Shown here one piece after another: positions 26,570 to 35,581 of a stretch of DNA of 64,000 nucleotides (its first letter is position 1; each line of letters opens with the position of its first letter). The notes beneath the pieces are model-generated. The model saw nothing but the letters and a program-made list of their open reading frames with translations. It had not been told where the DNA came from and made no database searches. The stretch comes from Halomonas caseinilytica (GTDB lineage Bacteria; Pseudomonadota; Gammaproteobacteria; Pseudomonadales; Halomonadaceae), in NCBI RefSeq assembly GCF_001662305.1, contig NZ_BDEP01000013.1, positions 62,001 to 126,000 of the forward strand, written 5' to 3'. The translations under genes were made by a program, and so were the position numbers.

Positions 26570-29500
26570 CTAGCGTCCTCCGCCGTCACCACCGCCATCG
26601 ACATCGCCGGGATCCCCCGCCGCACCGGGCGGTGGATGGCGTGGCATGTCATCGTCAGAGGGCGGCCGGGGATGCAGCTTGGCACGAGCTCCATCACTGC
26701 GACGGTGCAACCAGACGGCCATCTGGTTGAAGGCAATGTTCAGGTCGTGTTCGGCCAACAGCTCGCCGACCCGCCCATTGAGTTCATCGGTGGCATACAA
26801 CCGATCACCGAGACTGTTGACGTAGATTCGCAACTCATACTCCATGGCACTCTCGCTGTAGCGCATGAAGAAAATCTCCGGCGGTGGGTCGCGTAGTACC
26901 CGCTCGTTCTCGTCGGCGGCCTGCTGTAACAGGCGCTGCACCAGACGATGATCGGAGCCGAGTTCCACGCCGTAGGTCAGGATGACCCGCGTGATATTGT
27001 CCGACAGCGACCAGTTGATGAGCTGGTCGGTGACGAACGTCTTGTTGGGGATGATGATTTCCTTTCGATCGAAGTCGGTGACCGTGGTCGCTCGAATCCG
27101 GATGCGACTGACCGTACCGGTCAAATGACCGAGCGTAATGGTGTCACCGATGCGCATCGGGCGCTCGAAGAGAATGATCAGCCCCGAGATGAAGTTGGCG
27201 AAGATCTCCTGCAACCCGAACCCCAGACCGACCCCCAGGGCCGCCACCAGCCATTGCAGCTTGCCCCAGGAGACACCGAGCGTTCCCAGTGCCATCACCA
27301 CGCCGGTGCCCACGATGGTATAGGAGAGCAAGGAACTGATGGCGTAGGCACTGCCCTGCTTGAGCTCCAGGCGAGACAGAACCATCACTTCGAGCAGCCC
27401 GGGCAGGTTTCGCGCCAGCATCAAGGTCAAGGCAATGGTCAGCAGGGCCACGATGGTGTCGGCCACCGATACTGCACCCCCTACCAGTTCAGCGCCTTGC
27501 TGCCCCTCGCCGCCCAGCAGCATGACCTGTTCCAGATAGCCGAATACCGTGAGCAGATCGGCCCAGACCAGGTAGAGCACCACCAGAAAACCGATCAGCA
27601 ACGCCAGCTTGGCCAGACGCAACGACTGTTGATTGACCTGCTGCATGTCCAGCGGAGGTTCTTCGACGACATCGAGCCCGCTCTCGCCTTCGTGCTCCTG
27701 CAATGCTCGCCGTCGCGCCAGGGCACGGCGATAGGCCAGACGACGTGCGGCCACGGCCAACCCACGCACCACCGCCGCCTCGACGAGGATCCAGACGCCA
27801 AGCACATAGAGGGTCATCACGAATCGGCTGACCAGACTCAAGGCCGTGTACGCGTAGCCGGTCACCACCAGCCCACCCAACAGCAACGGCACTGCCGCCA
27901 TCGCCAGGCCCAGCACCAGACGGAAGAATTTCACTCCGAAATAGGGGGTATGCGCCACGATCAGCTTGGCCAGCGACACGCTCATGCCCAGGAACCCGGC
28001 CAAGAGCAGCCCCATGGCCAAGGGGCGATGATTCAGGTTGATACCAGCATCGCGGGCCAGGGGGGCGACCATCAGCACCGGGACCATCGACACGAACAGC
28101 CAGAACAGCCAACGGCGCAGCTTCGCCGCGTAGGCCGAAGGCCAGTAGAAATGGCGAATGGCGACGCCATCGGCAACCAGCAGACGCCTTGCCCAGGCCA
28201 CCACCGCCCAGGCCAGTGCGATCTGCATCAACGACCCACCGATACCCAGCGCAACACCTTGCCCGCCAAGCACCAGTGCCAGGCCAACACTCGCCAGCAG
28301 CAATGGCATGGGCATCGCCAGCAGGGCATTGAACAATACCGCCTTGGGCGTGTGAGCCTGGCTGTCGCGGCGCAGGTGGCCGACTTCATCGTGCAACTGC
28401 AACAGGCGCCGCTTGAGATTGAGCCTCAGCAGCAGCAAACCGGCCACCGCCAGCAACAAGGGAATGACCAGCAATGCCCTGGCATCCGGCACCGTCCATC
28501 GGTTCGGCAAGGCATGGCGCCACTCGCCCTCGCGCCATTCGGCCATCAGATGCTCCGGTAACTTGAGCAGCCAGGCGAGATCCAGAGGGCGCGCATTGGC
28601 CACCCAGAACAGTTGCTTGTCGATGGTGTCGCGTAACGATCGACTGGTCGACAGCAGTTGTTGCTGATGGAGCTGCAGCTCGATGGCCGCGCTGAGCATC
28701 TCGCCATACGTCGGCTCGAGCTGGTCCAGCAGATCGCGACGCGCGCGGAACAGCTGCGAAAGCGGCTCGACCAGGGCTGGCGATACCTCTTCGCCCGTCG
28801 CATTCTCCATTCGCTGTCGCGCCAGCGCTTCGGCATCCTTGAGCGCTTCACGCTGGCGATCCAGCTCGAACTGGCGCAGGCGCCAATCGGCGATTTCGTC
28901 CTTCAGCCCCCCTTGCACGTCGACCTTGGGCAAGGCCTGGCGCTGCTCGCGCAGAATCTGTGACAGCAAAGTGCTGCCGCGAATCGCTTCCACGTGCTCA
29001 TCCATGCCGCGCTGGAGCTGGCGCACCTGATCGAGCTGTCGACGCGTCTCGAGCCCCTGGCGCACCAGCTCGTTGGCGCGACTGGTGATGCGCAGCAATT
29101 CCAGGCTCATGTCCCGATTGACGCGCTGGGCCTCACTGACGAGGGGGTGGCTCGCCACATCATCGGGCTCGTCCTGCACAGCCTCGGCGATGGCCTGCTC
29201 GGAGCGTTCCCGGCGACGCTGGTCGATCAGGCGCTGCAAGGTCAACACTTGGGCTTCCTGCGTGGTGACACGGCGCTCGAGCAGGTCGCGGCGTTGCTGG
29301 GCCAGCTCCCGCAAACGCGAATTGGTGGCCAGTTCACGCTGATGCAATGCCAGGCGTTGCTCGGCCAGGGCCCGCTTGACCCGCGCCTGCATGTGACGCG
29401 GATCGCTTTCGTCGACATCGCGGGCCGCCAGGTCCTCGAGCGTACGGCGGCTCTCCTCCACAGCCTGAGTCGCTTCAGAGATGCCTTGCTGGGCGCGCTC

Positions 29501-29944
29501 AGGCAAGGTCTGAGTACCGAGCAGGCGCGTCTCGATCTGCGACAGGCGATCCTGGTCCCGGCGCAGCGCCTGGGAGGCCTCCTGCAACTGGCTTTCCAGT
29601 GTCTCCAGATCCTGCGACTCCAGCGCTTCCAGAGACGCCGTCGGTGTCTCGTCCTGGTGCTCCGACAAGGCTTGCTGCAATTCCCGGAGTTCAGCGGGCG
29701 CACGCTCCACCCGCACTTCCAACTCCTCGAGTCGAACCTCGACGGCTTCCTTCGCCGCCAGGTCATCGAGCGTCGACTGGAGGGTATCGATCTTTTCCTG
29801 GGTTGCCGCATCGGGTTCTTGCCCTTCGGCCGGGCGCAGTTCTTCCAGGCGCTGCTCGATCGCCTCGCGCGTCGGTGGCTCGGCGGCCCAGACCGTCGAG
29901 CCGACCAGGGCCATCAACAGGCAAACAATGTGCAATACCTTCAT
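26570..29944 (-). CDS. mscK: Large mechanosensitive channel, MscK/KefA type
   Basis: This 1124-residue protein has a signal peptide (MKVLHIVCLLMALVGSTVWA), then a long periplasmic coiled-coil region (about 25-470) rich in Glu, Arg and Gln. Many transmembrane helices follow, then a C-terminal MscS domain (GVGLGFGLQEIFANFISGLIILFERPMRIGDTITLG, IRIRATTVTDFDRKEIIIPN, LINWSLSDNITRV). MscK-type channels release solutes and ions under membrane tension, important for a salt-tolerant cell facing hypo-osmotic shock. The start at 29944 is chosen for the signal peptide. It converges on the peptide gene. Confidence 0.92.
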   Translation of the reverse strand: MKVLHIVCLLMALVGSTVWAAEPPTREAIEQRLEELRPAEGQEPDAATQEKIDTLQSTLDDLAAKEAVEVRLEELEVRVERAPAELRELQQALSEHQDETPTASLEALESQDLETLESQLQEASQALRRDQDRLSQIETRLLGTQTLPERAQQGISEATQAVEESRRTLEDLAARDVDESDPRHMQARVKRALAEQRLALHQRELATNSRLRELAQQRRDLLERRVTTQEAQVLTLQRLIDQRRRERSEQAIAEAVQDEPDDVASHPLVSEAQRVNRDMSLELLRITSRANELVRQGLETRRQLDQVRQLQRGMDEHVEAIRGSTLLSQILREQRQALPKVDVQGGLKDEIADWRLRQFELDRQREALKDAEALARQRMENATGEEVSPALVEPLSQLFRARRDLLDQLEPTYGEMLSAAIELQLHQQQLLSTSRSLRDTIDKQLFWVANARPLDLAWLLKLPEHLMAEWREGEWRHALPNRWTVPDARALLVIPLLLAVAGLLLLRLNLKRRLLQLHDEVGHLRRDSQAHTPKAVLFNALLAMPMPLLLASVGLALVLGGQGVALGIGGSLMQIALAWAVVAWARRLLVADGVAIRHFYWPSAYAAKLRRWLFWLFVSMVPVLMVAPLARDAGINLNHRPLAMGLLLAGFLGMSVSLAKLIVAHTPYFGVKFFRLVLGLAMAAVPLLLGGLVVTGYAYTALSLVSRFVMTLYVLGVWILVEAAVVRGLAVAARRLAYRRALARRRALQEHEGESGLDVVEEPPLDMQQVNQQSLRLAKLALLIGFLVVLYLVWADLLTVFGYLEQVMLLGGEGQQGAELVGGAVSVADTIVALLTIALTLMLARNLPGLLEVMVLSRLELKQGSAYAISSLLSYTIVGTGVVMALGTLGVSWGKLQWLVAALGVGLGFGLQEIFANFISGLIILFERPMRIGDTITLGHLTGTVSRIRIRATTVTDFDRKEIIIPNKTFVTDQLINWSLSDNITRVILTYGVELGSDHRLVQRLLQQAADENERVLRDPPPEIFFMRYSESAMEYELRIYVNSLGDRLYATDELNGRVGELLAEHDLNIAFNQMAVWLHRRSDGARAKLHPRPPSDDDMPRHPPPGAAGDPGDVDGGGDGGGR

Positions 29945-30126
29945 GCCGGCACGGCGCGACACTACGCTCACAAGCACCTCGTCATCGGTGGCACCACGGG
30001 AATTGCTGTGATTCTCGATGCATATCGCTGACAAGGCAATTCCAGGCGTCGCCAGGCCGCCACAGTTGACTTGCCCTGCCGGCATGGTAGAAACGGCGTC
30101 CTATACCCAGTAATTGCAGGCGGCGC

Positions 30127-31158
30127 ATGAAGCCCTCACGACTCTTCCTCTCCCTGATGCTCGTTGGCCTGGCTCACGATTCGGTAGCCGCCGAGTCGCT
30201 CACCGATGCCGAGCGGGAGGCCATCGAATCGCGCATCCAGTCGTTGCAGGCGGAACTTCGCCAGCTACGCGGGCGCCTGCACGATGATACGCCGTCGGCT
30301 CATCACACTGTCGTGCCTGACGAGGAGGCCCATAATCAGGAACTGGAGGAGTCGGTGGCCAAGCGGCGGCTGCTCGAGCAGGAATCCGAGCACAATCCTT
30401 TCGCCATCACCACGCACCGGCGCAACTACCTGCTTCCGCTGAGCTACACCTCCCGACCGAGCGAGCGCACCATCAATGGCGTCGACGACGATGTCGATGC
30501 CGACCGCATGGAGATGCAATTCCAGTTCAGCGCCAAGTTCGAGCTTGCCGATGACCTGCTGCCCGCCGGTGGCGACCTCTATTTCGGCTATACCCAGCGT
30601 AGCTGGTGGCAGGCTTACAACACGGACGCCTCCTCGCCGTTCCGCGAAACCAACTACGAACCCGAGATCTTCGCCGATTTCGACAACGACTGGACCATTG
30701 CCGGCTGGACCAACATCCACAACCGGCTCTCGCTCAACCACCAGTCCAACGGCCGTTCCGGCGAGATGTCGCGCAGCTGGAATCGCGTCATCCTGACCAG
30801 CACCTTCGTCAACGACGCCTGGGCCGTCTCCCTGGCCCCCTTCTGGCGAGTGCCGGAATCCGAGGATGACGACGACAACCCCGACATCGAGCATTTCGTC
30901 GGCTATGGCGATGTCACCGTGGCGCGTCGACTGTTCGGCGATCACGAAGCCAGCCTGATGTGGCGCGGCAACCCCAGCAGCGGCAACATGGGCGCCCAGT
31001 TCGACTACTCCTGGCCACTGTTCGGCAAGGTGCGCGGCCACATCCAGTACTACCATGGGTACGGGGACAGCCTGATCGACTACGATCGCAGCGTGCATCG
31101 ACTCGGCCTGGGCTTCAGCCTGAACCCCCTGTTCTCCTCGGGAGAGTTCGAGCGCTGA
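30127..31158 (+). CDS. pldA: Outer membrane phospholipase A
   Basis: The 343-residue protein has a signal peptide (ending SVAA), a short coiled coil (about 25-85), and a 12-strand beta-barrel. The catalytic segment is exact: LNHQSNGRSGEMSRSWNR supplies the His, Ser and Asn of OMPLA (His142/Ser144/Asn156 in E. coli), and HGYGDSLIDYD matches the conserved late strand. It hydrolyses phospholipids misplaced in the outer leaflet. The Glu/Arg-rich N-terminal extension is longer than in E. coli. It diverges from mscK. Confidence 0.92.
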   Translation: MKPSRLFLSLMLVGLAHDSVAAESLTDAEREAIESRIQSLQAELRQLRGRLHDDTPSAHHTVVPDEEAHNQELEESVAKRRLLEQESEHNPFAITTHRRNYLLPLSYTSRPSERTINGVDDDVDADRMEMQFQFSAKFELADDLLPAGGDLYFGYTQRSWWQAYNTDASSPFRETNYEPEIFADFDNDWTIAGWTNIHNRLSLNHQSNGRSGEMSRSWNRVILTSTFVNDAWAVSLAPFWRVPESEDDDDNPDIEHFVGYGDVTVARRLFGDHEASLMWRGNPSSGNMGAQFDYSWPLFGKVRGHIQYYHGYGDSLIDYDRSVHRLGLGFSLNPLFSSGEFER

Positions 31159-31233
31159 AGCACGTCATAATGATTGCACCGCTAACGGCGGCTGCTATGC
31201 TGGGCATGTCATGAACCGTCAGAGGAAGACCCA

Positions 31234-31566
31234 ATGACTGATCGCACTCCCCATAGCCGTGAAACGTCCCAGCAACTCAAGGAAGACCTGCACAACCTCA
31301 CCCAGACCGTCGAGGAACTGGTGAGCGCCACCGCCGACGACTCGCGCAGTAATGTCAAGGAATTGCGCGAACGGGCCGAAAAGCGCCTCAAGGATACCCG
31401 CGCACGCCTCGAGGCCCGCGGCGAGCGAGCCTATCACGAGGCTCGTGACAGCGTGACGCGACAGGCCGATGCCTGCGACCGTTACGTTCACGACAACCCC
31501 TGGACCAGCATCGGCATCGGTGCCGCCGTCGGTGTCGTCGTCGGCATGCTGATCGGACGGCGCTGA
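31234..31566 (+). CDS. YqjD/ElaB-type (DUF883) membrane-anchored protein
   Basis: This 110-residue protein has a helical charged body (SQQLKEDLHNLTQTVEELVSATADD...KELRERAEKRLKDTRARLE). It ends in a single transmembrane segment with DNPWTSIGIGAAVGVVVGMLIGRR, the signature tail of the YqjD/ElaB family, whose E. coli members tether ribosomes to the membrane in stationary phase. Its stop overlaps the ATG of the next gene, and three yqjD/yqjE/yqjK-like genes follow one another with overlaps. Confidence 0.88.
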   Translation: MTDRTPHSRETSQQLKEDLHNLTQTVEELVSATADDSRSNVKELRERAEKRLKDTRARLEARGERAYHEARDSVTRQADACDRYVHDNPWTSIGIGAAVGVVVGMLIGRR

Positions 31567-31964
31567 TGTCGGCGAGCCAAGGACCGGCACAACGCCTGTT
31601 CGACGCCGGCAAGCGCTTGTTGGGCAGTCTGCTGGCCACCGGCGAGACGCGTTTGCGTCTCGCCGTTCTCGAACTCGAGGAAGAGCGCGCCCGGTTGGTG
31701 TCCCTGCTGCTGCTGGCTGGGCTCAGCCTGATCCTGCTGCTGCTCGGCCTGGGCACCTTGACCGCTCTGGTCATCGTCGCCTTCTGGGAGAGCCACCGCC
31801 TGACCGCGATCGCCATCAGTGCCGGCGTCCTGCTGTTCGGTGGCGCAGGGCTGGCAGCCTGGGTCATGCATCTGGCACGTCGCCCCACCCTGCTGGCCAG
31901 CACCCTGAAGCACCTGGCCCTGGACCGCGAACTGGTGGAGTCGCAACGTGACACGCAAGAATGA
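31566..31964 (+). CDS. YqjE-like phage-holin-family membrane protein
   Basis: The 132-residue protein has two transmembrane helices (LVSLLLLAGLSLILLLLGLGTLTALVIVAF and AIAISAGVLLFGGAGLAAWVMHL) after an amphipathic start with the motif ETRLRLAVLELEEE, as in YqjE/DUF1469 proteins. Their role is not defined; they always accompany yqjD. It overlaps the upstream gene by one base and the downstream gene by 17. Confidence 0.82.
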   Translation: MSASQGPAQRLFDAGKRLLGSLLATGETRLRLAVLELEEERARLVSLLLLAGLSLILLLLGLGTLTALVIVAFWESHRLTAIAISAGVLLFGGAGLAAWVMHLARRPTLLASTLKHLALDRELVESQRDTQE

Positions 31965-32244
31965 GGCGGATCGCCGTGAACGCAAGGCCACGCTCGAGGC
32001 GACCATCGAGCAACAGCGTGTCGATATCTTGCTGGCGGCTGAACGCTGGCGCGATGCCGCCGGTCCACTCGAGACCGGCTGGCAGATGGCGTATCGCTAT
32101 CGCACACCGGCACTGACGCTGGGCGGTTTGATGCTGCTGCCGCTATTGCGACGTCCGGGCAAGGCGCTGAAGCTCGGACGACGCCTGGTCTTCGGCGCCT
32201 TGACCCTGAAGCGCCTGCGCACACTCTTGCCAGGTCGCCACTGA
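31948..32244 (+). CDS. YqjK-like small basic protein
   Basis: This 98-residue protein is rich in Arg, with a helical start (MTRKNEADRRERKATLEATIEQQRVDILLAAERW) and a weakly hydrophobic middle (TLGGLMLLPLLRR). It is the third gene of the yqjD-yqjE-yqjK arrangement and overlaps yqjE by 17 bases. The identification rests mostly on position, size and the RxxLLxxxexQR-like start. Confidence 0.65.
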   Translation: MTRKNEADRRERKATLEATIEQQRVDILLAAERWRDAAGPLETGWQMAYRYRTPALTLGGLMLLPLLRRPGKALKLGRRLVFGALTLKRLRTLLPGRH

Positions 32245-32386
32245 ACTGGCCATTGCCTCTCGCAAGCTGCCCTGAAAAGGACGACGAGACGTATCATCGC
32301 CTCGTAACACTTTCATGTGTCACGACTGTTATGATCTCGTGTCAATTCGATAAATCGAACATGGCCTTTCAGGGAGCCCACCGCCC

Positions 32387-33121
32387 ATGCGCATGCTGGC
32401 GCTCTACAGCATCAAGGGAGGCGTCGGCAAGACCGCCTCAGCCGTGAATCTCGCGGCACAGGCCGCACGAGCCGGCCATCGCGTACTGCTCTGGGATCTC
32501 GACCCCCAGGCCGCCACCAGCTTTTACCTGCGCAGCAAGCCCAAGATCCGAGGCGGCGTCGAAAAGCTCGTCAAGGGCAAGGCGTCCTTCGACAAGGTTA
32601 TCCGGTCCACTCAGATGGACTATCTCGACCTGCTGCCGGCGGCTCTGGCATCGCGCGAAATGGACCGCCTGCTGGCCAAGCGCGGCAATAGCCACCTGCG
32701 CCAGATTCTCAAGCCGGTCCGAGACGACTACGACCTGGTGATCCTCGATTGTCCTCCGAGCCTTTCGCACCTTTCGGAGAACATCTTCTCGAGCGTCGAT
32801 GCCCTGCTGGTGCCGGTGGTTCCGACCACGCTCTCGTTGCGCACCCTGGAGCAGCTGCGAGACTTTCTCGACGACCAGGATCAGGACTGTACCTTCTGGC
32901 CCTTCATCACCCTGGCCGATCGCCGCCGCAAGCTGCACTGCAATATCATCGAGACCATGCAGTCCCAATGGCCGCTGATGCTGTCCACGGTGATTCCTTC
33001 GGCCAGCGTGGTCGAGCGCATGGGCGTCGAGCGCGCCCCGCTTCACAGCTATGCACCACGCAGCGTTGCCGCCCGCAACTACCAGGCCCTGTGGCAGGAA
33101 CTGGACCAGCGTCTAGGATGA
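32387..33121 (+). CDS. Lone ParA-family ATPase
   Basis: This 244-residue protein has a deviant Walker A KGGVGKT (10-16) with the signature Lys, LLWDLDPQAATSFYL and VILDCPPSLS. ParA-type ATPases position DNA, granules or protein assemblies through nucleoid or membrane gradients. No parB or parS is visible next to it, so the cargo is probably not a chromosome or plasmid. Its 3' end overlaps the convergent CHAD gene by nine bases. A TATGAT -10-like element lies about 60 bases upstream. Confidence 0.85.
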   Translation: MRMLALYSIKGGVGKTASAVNLAAQAARAGHRVLLWDLDPQAATSFYLRSKPKIRGGVEKLVKGKASFDKVIRSTQMDYLDLLPAALASREMDRLLAKRGNSHLRQILKPVRDDYDLVILDCPPSLSHLSENIFSSVDALLVPVVPTTLSLRTLEQLRDFLDDQDQDCTFWPFITLADRRRKLHCNIIETMQSQWPLMLSTVIPSASVVERMGVERAPLHSYAPRSVAARNYQALWQELDQRLG

Positions 33122-34087
33122 TATCTCGCGCATGGCCGCACAGGCCGCCTCCAGACGCATCGACAAGGCCTCGATGCCACCGGCCCCCTCGACGCCCACG
33201 GCGATCTCGTAATGCGCCAGCAGGCGGCGCCGGTTCTCCCTCACCAAGCCCATGAAACCGCGAAGGTGCCGTGGTGCCGACGCGCGTGGCGTCCCGCCCC
33301 GGGCGACCTCGACGAGCCTGGCCTCGAGTTCTCCGGAGGCCTGAGCGAGGGCCATGTCACGCATCGCCGACTCACGTACCAGGTCGTCATGCAGCACGCC
33401 GAAAGCGTCCTGGAACGCCTTCATCGCACGCTCCGCACGCCGACAACGCAGCGACGCCTTGCGCCAGGGGCGCAACAAGTAGCGAATACGCTTGCCGGTG
33501 ATGCGCGGTCGGTGCAGGGACTCGGCGTCCTCCACGGATCCCAACGCTTCGACTTCCGCGACCAGTCGTTCGCGCAACGCCGACAACGCCACCGCGCTGG
33601 CCTCGCCGAAGCTCGGTGCCCTCCCTTTCTTGCGGGTGCGCAGCTTATCGAGCCGCGACTGCAAGCGAGCATCCAGCCCGGGGAAGTGCGTTTCGACCGC
33701 CAGGTTCGCCGACTCATAGGCCTCGGCAACGTCGAGTTCGAGACGTTGCCGCCACCACTCGCCCGCCCCTCGTTCGGCGGCGGGCAACGAGGGGAGCGTC
33801 TGTCCCAGCCAGGCCAGCATCACCTCACCGTCTCGGGCCCGATTGGTCGCGCGGGCCAGATCGCGCAGGTCGCGCCTCAAGGACTTGGAAAAGGCGATAC
33901 CCGGCTGGCCCCGATAGGCCTGGAGCCAGGCTCGCAAGCGACGCAATGCCACCCGGAAGTCATGCAATCCCTCGGCATCCCCGGGATCGGTAATGCGCGG
34001 CCTCGCCCGGCGCGCGTCGTTCAGCAGGTCCAGCCCGACCTCACCAACCACGCGTGGCAGACGCTGCCGTTGCAGAGGTTTGCCCAT
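33113..34087 (-). CDS. CHAD domain protein
   Basis: The 324-residue helical protein is rich in Arg and His, with the conserved GLHDFRVALRRLRAWLQAYRG, DGEVMLAWLG, SLHRPRITGKRIRYLLRPW and FQDAFGVLHDD motifs. CHAD domains bind polyphosphate through conserved basic and histidine residues. No CYTH or catalytic domain is fused, so it may be a polyphosphate-granule protein. Its end overlaps the convergent ParA gene by nine bases, hinting at a joint granule-positioning role (inference). Confidence 0.85.
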   Translation of the reverse strand: MGKPLQRQRLPRVVGEVGLDLLNDARRARPRITDPGDAEGLHDFRVALRRLRAWLQAYRGQPGIAFSKSLRRDLRDLARATNRARDGEVMLAWLGQTLPSLPAAERGAGEWWRQRLELDVAEAYESANLAVETHFPGLDARLQSRLDKLRTRKKGRAPSFGEASAVALSALRERLVAEVEALGSVEDAESLHRPRITGKRIRYLLRPWRKASLRCRRAERAMKAFQDAFGVLHDDLVRESAMRDMALAQASGELEARLVEVARGGTPRASAPRHLRGFMGLVRENRRRLLAHYEIAVGVEGAGGIEALSMRLEAACAAMREISS

Positions 34088-34117
34088 GGCCGCCTCCTTC
34101 CGCTGTCATGGCCCCCA

Positions 34118-34200
34118 GTATAGAAAGCAGCATGCCATCGCAAGGAAGAGGTAAAGAGAGGAGCAGGAGGACAAGGAGAAAGAAGCACAGGACGAGCGGC
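34118..34200 (+). repeat. GA-rich intergenic tract
   Basis: The gap between the CHAD and BaiN-like genes is purine-rich on the plus strand (AAGGAAGAGGTAAAGAGAGG, AGCAGGAGGACAAGGAGAAAG). It ends at the stop of the BaiN-like gene. Composition and short words such as AGGAGCAG and GAAAGAAG recur in the other GA-rich gaps of the window. No gene is seen. Confidence 0.4.
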
Positions 34201-34202
34201 CA

Positions 34203-35378
34203 TCACACTGCTTGTCCGCAGGCCACGCCGGAGGCCCAGGCCCACTGGAAATTGTAGCCCCCGAGTTCGCCGGTGACATCGAGCACCTCACCGATGAAGC
34301 GAAGCTGTGGCAGCCCCTGCACCTCGAAGGTCTTGGACGACAGATCACGAGTATCGATACCGCCCAGGGTCACCTCGGCGGTCCGCCAGCCCTCGGTACC
34401 GGCGGGCTTCAGATGCCAGTCGTTGAGATGGCCGGCCCAGGCCGTCAGCGTGGCATTGGAACATTCGGCGAGAGGCGCATCCCCGCCATGCCATTCCACC
34501 ATGGCCTGAGCGAGACGTCGCGGGAGCCGCTCGGCCAGCCAAGTGGAGAGTCGGCGCTTGGGCGTCTCACGACGCGCAGCCGCCAGGGCATCGAAGGTAT
34601 CGATATCGGGCAACAGGTCGATGGTCAGGGCATCGCCGGCCTGCCAGTAGCTGGAAATCTGCAGCATGGCGGGCCCCGAGAGGCCCCGATGGGTAAACAG
34701 CATCGGCTCGCGATACTCGCCGCCATTGCAGCGTACCACCACCTCGTGACTGAGGCCGGCCAGCGAGGCCGCGCGCGCCTTCCAGTGGGATGTCAGCGTG
34801 AAGGGCACCAGGGCGGCCCGGGTCTCGGTGACCTCCAGGCCGAACTGTCGAGCGATGTCATAGCCGAACCCCGTGGCGCCCATGGTCGGAATCGACAGCC
34901 CGCCGGTCGCCACTACCACCGCTCCCGCCTCGATGCGCCCCAGGCTGGTCGACAATCGCATACCCTCGCCCTGGCGCTCCACGGCACTCACCGAAGTTTT
35001 CAGGCGCAGCTCGACGCCGGCCCACTCACATTCGGTGAGCAGCACATCGAGCAGCTCCTTCGCCGAGCCGGCGCAGAACAACTGCCCCGGCGCTTTTTCC
35101 ACGTGCTCGACGCCATGCCGCTCGACCAGTTCCACGAAGTGCTCGGGTCGATAACGCTTGAGCGCCGAAATGCAGAAGTGCGGGTTGCGCGAGAAGAAGT
35201 TTGCCGGTGTGGTCGCCATGTTGGTGAAGTTACAGCGCCCGCCCCCTGACATCAGGATCTTCTTGCCAGCCTTGTTGGCATGATCCACCACCAGCACCCG
35301 ACGCCCCGCGTACCCCGCCGTCAAGGCGCACATCAGGCCCGCGGCGCCCGCACCGATCACGACCACGTCGTATGTCAT
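34203..35378 (-). CDS. BaiN/YhiN (HI0933-like) flavoprotein
   Basis: The 391-residue FAD/NAD(P)-binding oxidoreductase starts MTYDVVVIGAGAAGLMCA, with the dinucleotide motif GAGAAG at 9-14. KILMSGGGRCNFTN, VVVATGGLSIPTMGATGFGYDIA, LFTHRGLSGPAMLQISSYW, and a C-terminal FIGEVLDVTGELGGYNFQWAWASG follow, all typical of the HI0933/YhiN family. The physiological substrate is unknown. The start at 35378 follows a GGGGGAG site; the extension to 35423 is rejected. The promoter region is shared with the divergent RND adaptor gene. Confidence 0.88.
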   Translation of the reverse strand: MTYDVVVIGAGAAGLMCALTAGYAGRRVLVVDHANKAGKKILMSGGGRCNFTNMATTPANFFSRNPHFCISALKRYRPEHFVELVERHGVEHVEKAPGQLFCAGSAKELLDVLLTECEWAGVELRLKTSVSAVERQGEGMRLSTSLGRIEAGAVVVATGGLSIPTMGATGFGYDIARQFGLEVTETRAALVPFTLTSHWKARAASLAGLSHEVVVRCNGGEYREPMLFTHRGLSGPAMLQISSYWQAGDALTIDLLPDIDTFDALAAARRETPKRRLSTWLAERLPRRLAQAMVEWHGGDAPLAECSNATLTAWAGHLNDWHLKPAGTEGWRTAEVTLGGIDTRDLSSKTFEVQGLPQLRFIGEVLDVTGELGGYNFQWAWASGVACGQAV

Positions 35379-35581
35379 GCCACTCTCCCCCGCAGAACGC
35401 ACGCCGTCTCCCCTCATGCCCATGGCAACGCAAAACCGAGCATTCTAGCAGAGCGTGCGACCGAGGTTGGATTCGAACTTGTGCATTCTTGCCACACTCT
35501 CGTTCTCGAAGCAGGGTAATCTGGGCACCGTCAAGGGCTGGAGGCCCGATCTCATCACCCGCAGGATCCAGCGAGCCCGTC

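Noticed and set aside
26948..28561. 537-codon forward reading opposite mscK
   Set aside because: Gln/His-rich antisense shadow of the mechanosensitive channel gene.
35455..35520. tRNA-like GGATTCGAACTT motif upstream of the RND adaptor
   Set aside because: The T-arm flanks do not pair and no acceptor or anticodon stem can be built.
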